Assembly: GCF_024172125.1 (NCBI RefSeq)
Contig: NZ_JAMZEA010000008.1
Location: 310,001-374,000 of the forward strand
Reading direction: 5' to 3'
DNA: 64,000 nucleotides
Source: Actinomadura rupiterrae
Lineage (GTDB): Bacteria > Actinomycetota > Actinomycetes > Streptosporangiales > Streptosporangiaceae
The notes beneath the pieces were generated by a model, which saw only the letters and a list, made by a program, of their open reading frames with translations, was not told where the DNA came from and did not search any database. How positions within the stretch are numbered: the first letter of the stretch is position 1; each line of letters opens with the position of its first letter. Shown here piece after piece: positions 42,520-51,639 of the stretch. The translations under genes were made by a program, and so were the position numbers.

Positions 42520-43848
42520 TCAGTCCTCCGCGCTCGTGGGCTGGGCCGCGGCGGCGTACATGGCGTCGGCGATGTGCTCCAGGTCGTCCTCGGTGGAGAC
42601 GTACGGGGGCATCGCGTAGATGAGCCGCCCGAACGGGCGCAGCCAGACGCCGTGCTCCAGGACGGTCTCCTGGGTGGCCGCCATGTCCACCGGCTCGCGC
42701 ATCTCGATCACCGCGATGCCGCCGAGGACGCGGACGTCCGCGACGCCCGGCAGCTCCCGCGCCGGCTCCAGGCCCGCGGTCAGCACGGCCTCGATGGTGT
42801 CGATCTCGCTCCGCCAGTCGCGGGACAGCAGCAGGTCGATGGACGCGGACGCGACGGACGCGGCGAGCGGGTTCGCCATGTAGGTCGGGCCGTGCATCAG
42901 CACCCCGGCCTCGCCCTCGGTGATCGTCCGGGCCACCTCGTCGGTGCACAGCGTCGCCGCCATCGTCATGTAACCGCCGGTCAGCGCCTTGCCGACGCAC
43001 ATGATGTCCGGGACGACCTCGGCGTGGTCGCAGCCCCACAGCTCGCCGGTGCGGCCGAAGCCGGTGGCGATCTCGTCCAGGATCAGCGGCACGCCCAGCT
43101 CGTCGGCGACCTCCCGGAACGCCTGGAGGTACTCCGGCGCGTAGAAGCGCATGCCGCCCGCGCCCTGGACGATCGGCTCGACGATCACCCCGGCGATCTC
43201 GGCGGCGTGCTCGCGGGCGAGGCGGCGCAGGGAGTCCAGGTACGCCTCGTCCGGCTCGGCGTCGTAGCCGGACGGCGGCACGTCGGCGAACAGGTGCCGG
43301 GCCAGGACGTCGTTGAAGGTGTGGTGCATCCCGTTGACCGGGTCACAGACGGCCATGTCGCCGAACGTGTCGCCGTGGTAGCCGCCCCGGACGGTCAGCA
43401 GCCGGTGCCGCTCGGGCCGTCCCTGCGAGCGCCAGTACTGGAGCGCCATCTTGATCGCGACCTCGACCGCGACCGAGCCCGAGTCGGCGAAGAACACCTT
43501 CGTCAGCGGCCCGGGGGTCAGCTCGACCAGCTTGCGGGCGAGCCGGACGGCGGGCGGATGCGTCAGCCCGCCGAACATGACGTGCGCCATCTTCCCGAGC
43601 TGCCCGGTGACCGCCGCGTTCAGCTTCGGGTGGTCGTAGCCGTGGATCGCCGCCCACCACGACGACATCCCGTCGATCAGCTCGGTGCCGTCGGCGAGCG
43701 TCAGCCGCGTGCCGGACGCCGACACGACCGGCAGCGCCGGGACCTTCGCGGGCATCGGCGCGTAGGGGTGCCAGATGTGCTCGCTGTCGAAGGCGACCAG
43801 GTCGTCGGCCGCCTGCGGGCTCATCCGCCCGAGCCGAAGGTCGATCAC
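42520..43848 (-). CDS. bioA: adenosylmethionine-8-amino-7-oxononanoate aminotransferase
   Basis: A PLP enzyme of 442 residues that makes 7,8-diaminopelargonic acid in biotin synthesis using S-adenosylmethionine. Blocks typical of BioA are HIWHPYAPM, MSSWWAAIHGYDHP, HVMFGGLTHPPAV, YHGDTFGDMAVCDP, DEIATGFGRTG, and CVGKALTGGYM with the PLP lysine. GTG 43848 has GGAGG upstream and overlaps the pcnA stop in a GTGA tetranucleotide, so translation is coupled to pcnA. Other biotin genes are not in the window. Coupling of bioA to a tRNA-maturation gene is uncommon. Confidence 0.93.
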   Translation of the reverse strand: MIDLRLGRMSPQAADDLVAFDSEHIWHPYAPMPAKVPALPVVSASGTRLTLADGTELIDGMSSWWAAIHGYDHPKLNAAVTGQLGKMAHVMFGGLTHPPAVRLARKLVELTPGPLTKVFFADSGSVAVEVAIKMALQYWRSQGRPERHRLLTVRGGYHGDTFGDMAVCDPVNGMHHTFNDVLARHLFADVPPSGYDAEPDEAYLDSLRRLAREHAAEIAGVIVEPIVQGAGGMRFYAPEYLQAFREVADELGVPLILDEIATGFGRTGELWGCDHAEVVPDIMCVGKALTGGYMTMAATLCTDEVARTITEGEAGVLMHGPTYMANPLAASVASASIDLLLSRDWRSEIDTIEAVLTAGLEPARELPGVADVRVLGGIAVIEMREPVDMAATQETVLEHGVWLRPFGRLIYAMPPYVSTEDDLEHIADAMYAAAAQPTSAED

Positions 43849-45422
43849 GACGCGTCCTCCGTCCCCGCGGCCTCGCTGCTCCCGGGGCCGTCGCCGGTCT
43901 TGCCAGTCTTGGCGCTGCCGCCGGTCTTGCTGGCCTTGTCGCTGCCGCCGGGCTTGCCGGCCTGCTCCGGCGGGGTGACGCCCTGTTCCGCGGCCCATGC
44001 GAGCAGGCTCGCGGTGGCCGCTTCCTTCCCGATGGGGCCCTGGTCGAGCCGCAGGTCGAGCAGGTGCTTGTAGGCCCTGCCGACCAGCGGGCCGGGCCGG
44101 ATGCCGAGGATCTCCTGGATCTCGTTGCCGTCCAGCTCGGGCCGCATCGAGGCCAGCTCCTCCTCCTCGGCGAGCCGGGAGATGCGCTCCTCCAGCTCGT
44201 CGTAGGTGCGGCGGAGCCGGTCGGCCTTGCGCTTGTTGCGGGTCGTGCAGTCGGCCCGGGTCAGCTTGTGCAGCCGGGACAGCAGCGGGCCCGCGTCCCG
44301 GACGTAGCGGCGGACGGCCGAGTCGGTCCACTCGCCCGTCCCGTAGCCGTGGAACCGCAGGTGCAGCTCGACCAGCCGGGACACCTCGCCGATGACGTCC
44401 TTGGGGTAGCGCAGCTCGGTCAGCCGCTTGCGCGCCATCTTCGCGCCGACCACCTCGTGGTGGTGGAACGAGACGCGCCCGCCCGACTCGAACCGGCGGG
44501 TCTTCGGCTTGCCGATGTCGTGCAGCAGGGCGGCGAGCCGGAGCACCAGGTCCGGGCCGTCCTCCTCCTGCGCGATGGCCTGCTCCAGGACGATCAGCGA
44601 GTGCTCGTAGACGTCCTTGTGCCGGTGGTGCTCGTCGATCTCCAGCCGCAGCTTCGGCAGCTCGGGCAGGACGTGCGCGGCGAGGCCGGTGTCGACCAGC
44701 AGCGCCAGGCCCTCGCGCGGGTGCGCGCCGCACAGCAGCTTGGACAGCTCGTCCCGGATCCGCTCGGCGGAGACGATCTCGATGCGGGACGCCATCTCGG
44801 TCATCGCGGCCACCACGTCCGGGGCGACCGAGAAGCCGAGCTGGGAGGCGAACCGGGCGGCGCGCAGCATCCGCAGCGGGTCGTCGCCGAAGGAGTCCTC
44901 TGGGCGGCCGGGCGTGCGGAGCAGGCCCGCGCCGAGGTCGGTGAGGCCGCCGAACGGGTCGACGAACTCGTAGGCGGGCAGCTTCACCGCCATCGCGTTC
45001 ACCGCGAAGTCGCGGCGGCGCAGGTCCTCCACCAGGGAGGTGCCGTAGGCCACCTCGGGCTTGCGCGACTTCGGGTCGTAGGTCTCCGAGCGGTAGGTGG
45101 TGATCTCCAGCTCGTGGCCGTCCTTACGCAGCCCGACCGTGCCGAACTCGATGCCGATCGTCCAGACCGCGTCGGCCCAGCCGTCGATCAGCTCCAGGAT
45201 GCGCTGCGGCGGCGCGTCCGTCGTGAGGTCGACGTCCTTGGTCGGGCGGCGCAGCAGGGCGTCCCGCACCGGGCCGCCGACCAGCGCCAGCTCGTGCCCG
45301 GCGGCGGCGAACCGCGCGGCCAGGTCCTCGGCAACGGGGGCGACGCGGGACAGCAGCTCGGTGATCGCGGCCCGGCCGGCGTCGGGAGCGTTCGGGTTCG
45401 CGTTGGGGTCAGGCACGGCCAT
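43845..45422 (-). CDS. CCA tRNA nucleotidyltransferase
   Basis: 525 residues. It adds or repairs the CCA end of tRNAs. The class II nucleotidyltransferase head has LVGGPVRDALLRRPTKDVDL with the DxD metal pair, then RRDFAVNAMAV and GDDPLRMLRAARFA. An HD domain follows with LLHDIGKPKTR. The last 45 residues are a Gly/Ser/Lys-rich tail (GGSDKASKTGGSAKTGKTGD) not needed for activity. ATG 45422 gives the usual start; a GTG at 45458 would add twelve codons. It is called pcnA/cca in actinobacteria and lies at the same place near sigM and trxB in mycobacteria. Confidence 0.93.
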   Translation of the reverse strand: MAVPDPNANPNAPDAGRAAITELLSRVAPVAEDLAARFAAAGHELALVGGPVRDALLRRPTKDVDLTTDAPPQRILELIDGWADAVWTIGIEFGTVGLRKDGHELEITTYRSETYDPKSRKPEVAYGTSLVEDLRRRDFAVNAMAVKLPAYEFVDPFGGLTDLGAGLLRTPGRPEDSFGDDPLRMLRAARFASQLGFSVAPDVVAAMTEMASRIEIVSAERIRDELSKLLCGAHPREGLALLVDTGLAAHVLPELPKLRLEIDEHHRHKDVYEHSLIVLEQAIAQEEDGPDLVLRLAALLHDIGKPKTRRFESGGRVSFHHHEVVGAKMARKRLTELRYPKDVIGEVSRLVELHLRFHGYGTGEWTDSAVRRYVRDAGPLLSRLHKLTRADCTTRNKRKADRLRRTYDELEERISRLAEEEELASMRPELDGNEIQEILGIRPGPLVGRAYKHLLDLRLDQGPIGKEAATASLLAWAAEQGVTPPEQAGKPGGSDKASKTGGSAKTGKTGDGPGSSEAAGTEDAS

Positions 45423-45871
45423 CGAGCGTATTTCCTTGGTTGACTGCTGACAAAGCACTATTCACCGCCGCGAACCCCTCCACGCCCCTATACATGGCGC
45501 GATAGCCGGGTTACGTTCTGATCACCCCGCGAGCGCCCGCGCGGCCGACGGTGAACCTCCGTACGACAACGGTAGCGGGGAACCCCGGGCGCGCGGTCCA
45601 TCGCGGGCGCCGCACCGACCGTGGCGCATCGGGTGCGGGCGGGTCCGGCCGGACCGGACGGCGCCGCGCGGAGTGGATCCCGCGCGACCCGCCGGGCGGG
45701 CCGGCGACGCCGGTGCCGCGGCGGAACGGGGTTTACGGGGCGTCCGGGACGCGGCGCCCCGCATCATGGCCGCATCGACGGGTATGTGGGGAGGCCCCCT
45801 CACAGCGTGGCTCACGGGGGACGGAAACACCACCGGATGCGGGGTGTGGACCCCGCGGGACGGAGCCGGAC
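45423..45871. other. 449-nt intergenic region between divergent pcnA and ybaK-like genes
   Basis: No convincing gene, RNA or repeat was found. It is very GC-rich, with several GCGGGNC runs and only short reading frames whose codon choice is unlike genes. In mycobacteria a NUDIX hydrolase gene lies on this side of pcnA; nothing resembling it is seen here. Promoters for both flanking genes must lie here. Confidence 0.4.
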
Positions 45872-46516
45872 ATGAAGGACGCTCTCACCATCCACCGCGC
45901 GTTGCTCGGCGGGGAGACGCGGCACGAGATCGTGCGGCTGCCCTTCGGCATCGCGACCGCCGACGAGCTGCCCGAGGCGCTCGGACTCCCGGCGGTGCGG
46001 TGCCTGGTGACCCGCGTCTACACCTGCGAGGACGTGTACCGCGGCGACCGCTTCCTGGCCGCGGCCGTGGTGTGCGCGGGCGCCCGGCCGCCGCTGGAGG
46101 CCGTCCGGAGGGAGGTGGGCGCGCGCCAGGTGCGGCCGGCGCGGGCGGACATGGTCAACGCCGTCACCGAGTACGCCGCCGGGCTGGTCGCGCCGCTGCT
46201 GCTCCCGCCCGCGATGCCGCTGCTGCTGGACCAGCGGATCACCGAGGTGCTCGCCGCGGACGACGTCGTCTACACGCCCACCGGCGAACCGTCCACGGCC
46301 CTCGGCATCCGCGTCGCCGACCTCTGCACGCTCAGCGCCGCCAAGCCCTGCGCGCTGGAACCGCCCAGCGGGCCGAAGGCCCCGCCCGCGATGTTCGTCG
46401 ACTCGCCGGCGCTGCGCGGCCGCTTGGCGCCCCGCCCCCGCAGCGCCCGGTCCACCGGCGCGGCCACCCTCCGCGACGTCCCCCGAGGCACCAACCGCCC
46501 ACCCCGGGTCCGCTGA
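45872..46516 (+). CDS. YbaK/ProX-type aminoacyl-tRNA deacylase-like protein
   Basis: 214 residues from ATG 45872 (GGAGCCGG upstream). The fold is inferred from IHRALLGGETRHEIVRLPFG, then CLVTRVYTCEDVYRGDRFLA and the later EYAAGLVAPLLLPPAMPLLL, which follow the order of YbaK/aaRS-associated domains that remove misacylated amino acids from tRNA. The C-terminal 45 residues are Pro/Arg-rich and poorly conserved. The family call is tentative. It is divergent from pcnA and upstream of the DUF6049 gene. Confidence 0.6.
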   Translation: MKDALTIHRALLGGETRHEIVRLPFGIATADELPEALGLPAVRCLVTRVYTCEDVYRGDRFLAAAVVCAGARPPLEAVRREVGARQVRPARADMVNAVTEYAAGLVAPLLLPPAMPLLLDQRITEVLAADDVVYTPTGEPSTALGIRVADLCTLSAAKPCALEPPSGPKAPPAMFVDSPALRGRLAPRPRSARSTGAATLRDVPRGTNRPPRVR

Positions 46517-46536
46517 CCCCCCGACCCGCCGGGGGT
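46516..46536 (+). terminator. weak hairpin after the ybaK-like gene
   Basis: ACCCCC and GGGGGT form a 6-bp stem right at the stop codon, followed by TCGTT. Short, hence low confidence. Confidence 0.35.
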
Positions 46537-46683
46537 TCGTTCAGCGGGCGTCCAGGGTCGGGCGATCTTTGCCGGTGGGGGGTTCAGACGGTCGGACGGG
46601 AGCCTGGGCGCGGCTAACATCGAGCGCGTGGTGCGGAGACTGAGCGCCCGGCCGGCCCGCCGCGGGCCCCGGGCGGGCGCGGC

Positions 46684-49600
46684 GTGAGAGCGGTGAGTCG
46701 GGCGGCGGCCCTGGCCGCGCTGGTGCCCTGCCTTCTCACGAGCGCCGCGCCGGGGGCGTTCGCCCTGCCCTCCGGCGGCGCGTCCGTCTCCGACGTGAGC
46801 CTCACGACGAGCGCGCTGGCCGCCGAGCCGCAGGCGCCGGACGCCGAGCCGCAGGCGCCGGACGCGTCGCTGCCCCAGGCGCCCGACTCGGCGACGCAGC
46901 CGGAGAAGGCGCGGCAGGGAAAGGTGACGCTCGCGCTGTCGAGCGTCAGTCCCAAGGCCGCCGAGGCGACCGGCAAGCGCGCCAAGGTGCGGATCACCGG
47001 CACCGTGACGAACGGAACCGGGCGCGACCAGACCGGGCTGACCGTCCGGATGCGCTACAACGGCACCGCGCTCACCACCCGCTCCCAGCTGGAGCGGTAC
47101 GCGGAGGGCCAGCCGTCCCAGCTGCTCCGGGGGGTCGGGCAGAAGCCCGCCCAGCTCCCGAAGGCCGCCGCGCCGAACGGCTCGCAGGCGTTCTCGCTCG
47201 ACGCGGACACCGCCGACATCGGCATGCGCCGCTTCGGCGTCTACCCGGTCGGCGTCGAGGTCGTGAACGCCGCTCAGGAGGTCGTCGCCGGGGTCATCAC
47301 GTTCGTGACGTTCAGCCCCAAGCCGGGCGATGTGAAGCCGATCAAGGTCGGCTGGGTCTGGCCGCTGATCGACCGGCAGCACCGCACCGCCGGGGACATG
47401 TTCACCGATGACGACCTGAACGCCCAGTTCGGCAAGGGCGGCAGGCTGAGCGGCCTGGTGTCCGCCGCGGCGACCACCAAGACCCCGCTGACCTGGGCCG
47501 TCGACCCCGCCCTGCTGGACGACGCGCGCCAGATGGCCACCGCCGGCTACCGGGTCCAGGGCCTGCGGGACGACAAGTCGGTCAAGAAGCCCAAGAGCGC
47601 CGCCGCCGACGCCTGGCTGAAGTCGCTCAAGCCCGCGATGAAGGGCGATCCGTACTTCGCGCTGCCCTACGCCGACCCCGACGTCGTCGCGCTCGTCCGG
47701 AGCAAGCAGAAGAACCAGGTCGCGCTCGCCTACCGGAACTCGCAGGTCGCGACGGCCGTGCTGGGCGGGCAGCCGAGCACGCCGATGGCCTGGCCGCCGT
47801 CCGGCGTCGCGGGGCCCGGCACGCTCAAGCAGCTCGTCCAGCCCGGCTGGGTCGGCTCCGGGCCGATCCTGATGAGCAGCGACAACGCCTTCGGCGGCGC
47901 GCAGAACGGCTACACGCCGAACGCCGTGACCACCGCCGACATCGGCGGCAGGCAGCACGCCGTCCTCACCTACGACGACAAGATCACCGACATCCTGGAC
48001 CAGGACCCGCGCGCGCCCGGCGCGAAGGCGCTGACCGAGCAGCGGTTCCTGGCCGAGACCGCGATGATCACGGCCGAGCAGCCGCAGACCGCGAACCGCA
48101 CCCTCGTCGTCGCGCCCGGACGGCACTGGAGCCCGTCCGCCGACCTCGCGCAGGGCCTGCTCAACGACACCTCGTCCGTGCCGTGGCTGAAGGCGAGCAC
48201 GCTGGAGCAGATCGCGCGCACCACGCCGCAGCAGCGCCAGCAGAAGGACTACCCCGAGGAGTACCAGGGCTACGAGCTCGGCCCCGGCTACCTGGAGCAG
48301 GTGCACCGCATCCAGAAGGAGGCCAACACCTTCGCCTCCATCGTGGTCAACTCGCCGAGCCCGGTCTACGAGCGGGCCGTGCTGCGGCTGGAGTCGGTGT
48401 CGTGGCGCTCCCATTCCTCCCAGGCGTTCGCGGCGCGGCGGCGGGTCAGCGACGAGCTGGCCGCGGACACGGGCCGGGTCCGGGTGGTCAGCGTGTCGAC
48501 CGCGCTGGCGGGCAACTCCGGCATGGTGCACATCACCGTCTCCAACGACCTCCCGGACCAGACCGTCCGGGTGACGATGAACATCTCGTCGGAGAACAGC
48601 GCCAAGCTCCAGATCGGCAAGCTGGAGGGGCGCTCCCCGATCGAGCTCAGGCCCAACGACAAGGTCACCCGCAACCTCCCGGTCACCGCCAACGGGAACG
48701 GGCGCTTCCGGCTGCTGGTGCAGCTCGCGTCCGCCAACGGCGACGACTACGGCGACCCCCACGTCATTACCGTCCGGACCACCGGGTATGGACGGACGTC
48801 GCTGCTCATCACGGGTGGCGCACTTGCCGTACTCTTCGTGGGCGTCGGAGTGCGGGCCATGCGAGCGAGGCGCCGCCGGAAAGCGGAGGCAGCCGGTGAC
48901 GGACCGACCGGAACGGGACCAGCGGCCGGAGCGCCGGGGCCCTACTACCCCGGAGCAGAACCCCTGGTCTCGGGAGACTCCGGGCTACCCAAACCCGGAC
49001 CAGGAGCAGGACCCGAGGCAGGCCCTTCCGCCTACCCAGGCGCCCCAGCAGGGCCCGGCGGGGCAGATGCCTCCGCAGGACCCGAGGCAGGCCTATCCGC
49101 AAGGCCGGCAGGGCCCGGAGGCTCCGCAGGGCCCGCAGGCTCCGCAGCAGGGCCGTCCGATGGGGAATCCGCAGGGTCCTCCGCAGGGGCAGCCCCCGGC
49201 GGGGTACCGGCAGAGCCCTCCGCCGCCCGCTACCCAATGGGACCAGCCTCGGACGCCGTCCCGACCGAATACGGGCCGTCCGGGTCAGGCGCAGCCGATC
49301 CCGGGGCAGCCGGGCCAGGCGGGTCCGGGCCAGGCGGGTCCGGGTCGTCCGAACCAGGGACGTCCGGGCCAGCCGCAGGACGTCACGCGTCCGGAAACGG
49401 CGCAGGGCCGGCACCACGCGCCGGGCGCGACTCCCGCGCCACCGTACGGGACTCCTGGTCCTCCGGCCGGACAGAACCGCCAGCCGACGGTGCAGATGCC
49501 GATGCCGGGACGTCAGGGGACGCCGGGGACGCCGGGACCGACGAGTGGGCCGAGGCCGGAGGCTGGTTCGGGACACGGACCCGGCATGAATCGGGCAATG

Positions 49601-49728
49601 GCTCAGAACCCGGGTCCGGGAACGGGTCCGGGAACGGAAATGGGTCCGGGCCAGGGTCCGGGGACGCCGGGAACGGGACGGAACCCGGGGACGGGTCGTC
49701 CTCCGGCGGGGATGGGCGCCGCCGCTGA
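46684..49728 (+). CDS. DUF6049-type exported membrane protein with a tail overlapping murJ
   Basis: 1014 residues as the frame reads. A signal peptide (RAAALAALVPCLLTSAAPGA) is followed by a large extracytoplasmic region (about 30-695), with sandwich-like parts (KVRITGTVTNGTGRDQTGLT) and GWVWPLIDRQHRTAGDMFTD, known from Rv3909-like proteins. One membrane helix at about 705-725 (LLITGGALAVLFVGVGVRAM) ends in RARRRRK. In other actinobacteria the protein stops soon after this. Here the frame stays open for another 280 Gly/Pro/Ser residues inside murJ. In that overlap the third codon positions are A-rich, unlike the rest of the gene. The GTG 46684 start is weakly supported. Confidence 0.82.
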   Translation: MRAVSRAAALAALVPCLLTSAAPGAFALPSGGASVSDVSLTTSALAAEPQAPDAEPQAPDASLPQAPDSATQPEKARQGKVTLALSSVSPKAAEATGKRAKVRITGTVTNGTGRDQTGLTVRMRYNGTALTTRSQLERYAEGQPSQLLRGVGQKPAQLPKAAAPNGSQAFSLDADTADIGMRRFGVYPVGVEVVNAAQEVVAGVITFVTFSPKPGDVKPIKVGWVWPLIDRQHRTAGDMFTDDDLNAQFGKGGRLSGLVSAAATTKTPLTWAVDPALLDDARQMATAGYRVQGLRDDKSVKKPKSAAADAWLKSLKPAMKGDPYFALPYADPDVVALVRSKQKNQVALAYRNSQVATAVLGGQPSTPMAWPPSGVAGPGTLKQLVQPGWVGSGPILMSSDNAFGGAQNGYTPNAVTTADIGGRQHAVLTYDDKITDILDQDPRAPGAKALTEQRFLAETAMITAEQPQTANRTLVVAPGRHWSPSADLAQGLLNDTSSVPWLKASTLEQIARTTPQQRQQKDYPEEYQGYELGPGYLEQVHRIQKEANTFASIVVNSPSPVYERAVLRLESVSWRSHSSQAFAARRRVSDELAADTGRVRVVSVSTALAGNSGMVHITVSNDLPDQTVRVTMNISSENSAKLQIGKLEGRSPIELRPNDKVTRNLPVTANGNGRFRLLVQLASANGDDYGDPHVITVRTTGYGRTSLLITGGALAVLFVGVGVRAMRARRRRKAEAAGDGPTGTGPAAGAPGPYYPGAEPLVSGDSGLPKPGPGAGPEAGPSAYPGAPAGPGGADASAGPEAGLSARPAGPGGSAGPAGSAAGPSDGESAGSSAGAAPGGVPAEPSAARYPMGPASDAVPTEYGPSGSGAADPGAAGPGGSGPGGSGSSEPGTSGPAAGRHASGNGAGPAPRAGRDSRATVRDSWSSGRTEPPADGADADAGTSGDAGDAGTDEWAEAGGWFGTRTRHESGNGSEPGSGNGSGNGNGSGPGSGDAGNGTEPGDGSSSGGDGRRR

Positions 49729-51439
49729 GACGGCGCTCGACCTTCCGCTACCGCCCGGCACCGAGCCGCCGACCGCGCCGCCCGTCGAGACCGGCGGAGG
49801 CGGAGGCGGCGGATCGAGCCTGCTGAAGTCTGGCGCGATGATGGCGCTCGGGACGATCGCGTCCCGCGTGACCGGATTCCTCCGGACGGCCGCGATCGTC
49901 GCCGCGCTGTCCAACGGGACGCTGCTCGGCATCTACAACACCGCCAACACCTTCCCGAACCAGATCTACGACCTGCTGCTCGGCGGCATCCTGACCAGCG
50001 TCATCGTGCCGCTGCTCGTGCGCGCGAAGGAACGCGACAAGGCCTACGGCGAGCAGTACGAGCAGCGCGTGTTCACGCTGTCGGTGCTGGGCCTGCTCGG
50101 CCTGTCCGCGGTCGCGATGCTCGCCGCGCCACTGCTGATCACGCTGTCCGCGCCGTCCTACCACGGGGACGAGCGGAAGATCGCGATCCTGTTCGCGCTG
50201 TTCTTCCTGCCGCAGATCTTCTTCTACGGGGTCGGCGCGTTCGCCGGCGCGATCCTCAACACCCGCGGCTCGTTCGGCGCGCCGATGTGGGCGCCGGTGC
50301 TGAACAACATCGTCATGATCGGCGTCGGCGGCGCGTTCCTGTGGGTGTCGGGCGGCAAGACCGTCGGCGCGTCCACGATCACCGACACCGAGTTCTACCT
50401 GCTCGCGGCGGGCACCACCGGCGGCATCGTGCTGCAGACGGTCGCGCTGTGGCCGTCGCTGCGCCGGGTCGGGTTCCGGTGGCGGCCCAAGCTGAACTTC
50501 CAGAAGGGCGAGATCAGCGGCGTCGGGAGGCTCGCCGGCTGGACCCTGCTCTACGTGATGCTGACGCAGGTCGCGTTCACCGTCGTCACGGCCCTGTGCA
50601 ACAGCGCGGGCAGCAAGGCGCACAACGCGGGCGCGGGCGACGTGTACGGGTACGGCTCGTACTCCACCGCCTACATGATCTTCCAGCTGCCGTACGCGAT
50701 CGTCGCGGTGTCGGTGATCACCGCGCTGCTGCCGCGGATGTCCCGGCACGCCACCGAGGGCGCGTCCGAGCTGGTCCGGGACGACTTCTCGTCCGGGCTG
50801 CGGCTGTCCTCGGTGATCATCCTGCCGGCGGCGGCGCTGATGGCGGTGCTCGGCCCGGAGATCTCGGTGGTGCTGTTCGCGCACGGCTCCACCTCGGTGT
50901 CGGACGCCGAGGTCATCGGACGTGTCATGCAGGCGTTCGCGATCGCGCTCGTGCCGTTCTCGTCCTACCAGCTGATGCTGCGCGTGTTCTACGCGCACAA
51001 CGACACCCGCACCCCGGCGTTCATCGCGTTCGGCACGGTCGGCACGAACATCCTGTGCGCGGTCGGCGCGTACTACCTGCTGCCGGTCAAGTGGATCATC
51101 ATCGGGATCGCGTCCGGGTTCGCGCTCGCCAACGTCGTCGGCACCGTCGTCTGCTGGGTCGTGCTGCGGCACAAGCTCGGCGGCCTGGACGGGCGGCGCG
51201 TGATCGGCACGCACCTGAAGCTGCTGGTGGCCCTGTGGCCGCTGATCGGCTTCGCGTACGCCGTGCACGCTGTGACCGAGGCCGCACTCGGCCGCGGCCT
51301 CATCCCGGGCATGCTCGCCCTCGTGGTGGGTAGCGCCGGTGGAGGCGTGCTCTACCTGCTGTTCGCCCGGCTCCTGCGCGTGGGGGAGGTCCAGTCCATG
51401 CTCTCCATGGTCGGCTCCCGCATCCCGGGCCGCGGGTAA
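48896..51439 (+). CDS. murJ: lipid II flippase MurJ
   Basis: 847 residues. GTG 48896 follows GGAGG by 6 nt. The first 310 residues are a Pro/Gln/Gly-rich cytoplasmic region (PTQAPQQGPAGQMPPQDPRQ). About fourteen membrane helices follow from residue 310: LKSGAMMALGTIASRVTGFL is the family's first helix, and NTANTFPNQIYDLLLGGILT carries the conserved Asn/Pro-rich motif of MviN/MurJ. The protein flips lipid II to the outer face for use by the PBPs. The next gene encodes the pseudokinase that is fused to MurJ in mycobacteria. Codons in the N-terminal part have GC-rich third positions, so this frame, not DUF6049, is the main coding one there. Confidence 0.93.
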   Translation: MTDRPERDQRPERRGPTTPEQNPWSRETPGYPNPDQEQDPRQALPPTQAPQQGPAGQMPPQDPRQAYPQGRQGPEAPQGPQAPQQGRPMGNPQGPPQGQPPAGYRQSPPPPATQWDQPRTPSRPNTGRPGQAQPIPGQPGQAGPGQAGPGRPNQGRPGQPQDVTRPETAQGRHHAPGATPAPPYGTPGPPAGQNRQPTVQMPMPGRQGTPGTPGPTSGPRPEAGSGHGPGMNRAMAQNPGPGTGPGTEMGPGQGPGTPGTGRNPGTGRPPAGMGAAAETALDLPLPPGTEPPTAPPVETGGGGGGGSSLLKSGAMMALGTIASRVTGFLRTAAIVAALSNGTLLGIYNTANTFPNQIYDLLLGGILTSVIVPLLVRAKERDKAYGEQYEQRVFTLSVLGLLGLSAVAMLAAPLLITLSAPSYHGDERKIAILFALFFLPQIFFYGVGAFAGAILNTRGSFGAPMWAPVLNNIVMIGVGGAFLWVSGGKTVGASTITDTEFYLLAAGTTGGIVLQTVALWPSLRRVGFRWRPKLNFQKGEISGVGRLAGWTLLYVMLTQVAFTVVTALCNSAGSKAHNAGAGDVYGYGSYSTAYMIFQLPYAIVAVSVITALLPRMSRHATEGASELVRDDFSSGLRLSSVIILPAAALMAVLGPEISVVLFAHGSTSVSDAEVIGRVMQAFAIALVPFSSYQLMLRVFYAHNDTRTPAFIAFGTVGTNILCAVGAYYLLPVKWIIIGIASGFALANVVGTVVCWVVLRHKLGGLDGRRVIGTHLKLLVALWPLIGFAYAVHAVTEAALGRGLIPGMLALVVGSAGGGVLYLLFARLLRVGEVQSMLSMVGSRIPGRG

Positions 51440-51639
51440 AGTGCGCTCACCGGCACCGGCGGGCATCGCAAACTCCACGCCACCCGCGCGGTTAAGGCGA
51501 CCGGCAAGCGGTCCAGCCACTACCATGTTGGGGACTACGGCTTGCGGGGCGACACCCTGGGGACTGCAAAGAGGAGGGTCGGAGGCGTAAGCTGCCACGC
51601 CACGAACATGGGATCTGACCACCTGCGCTGGACACTGCC

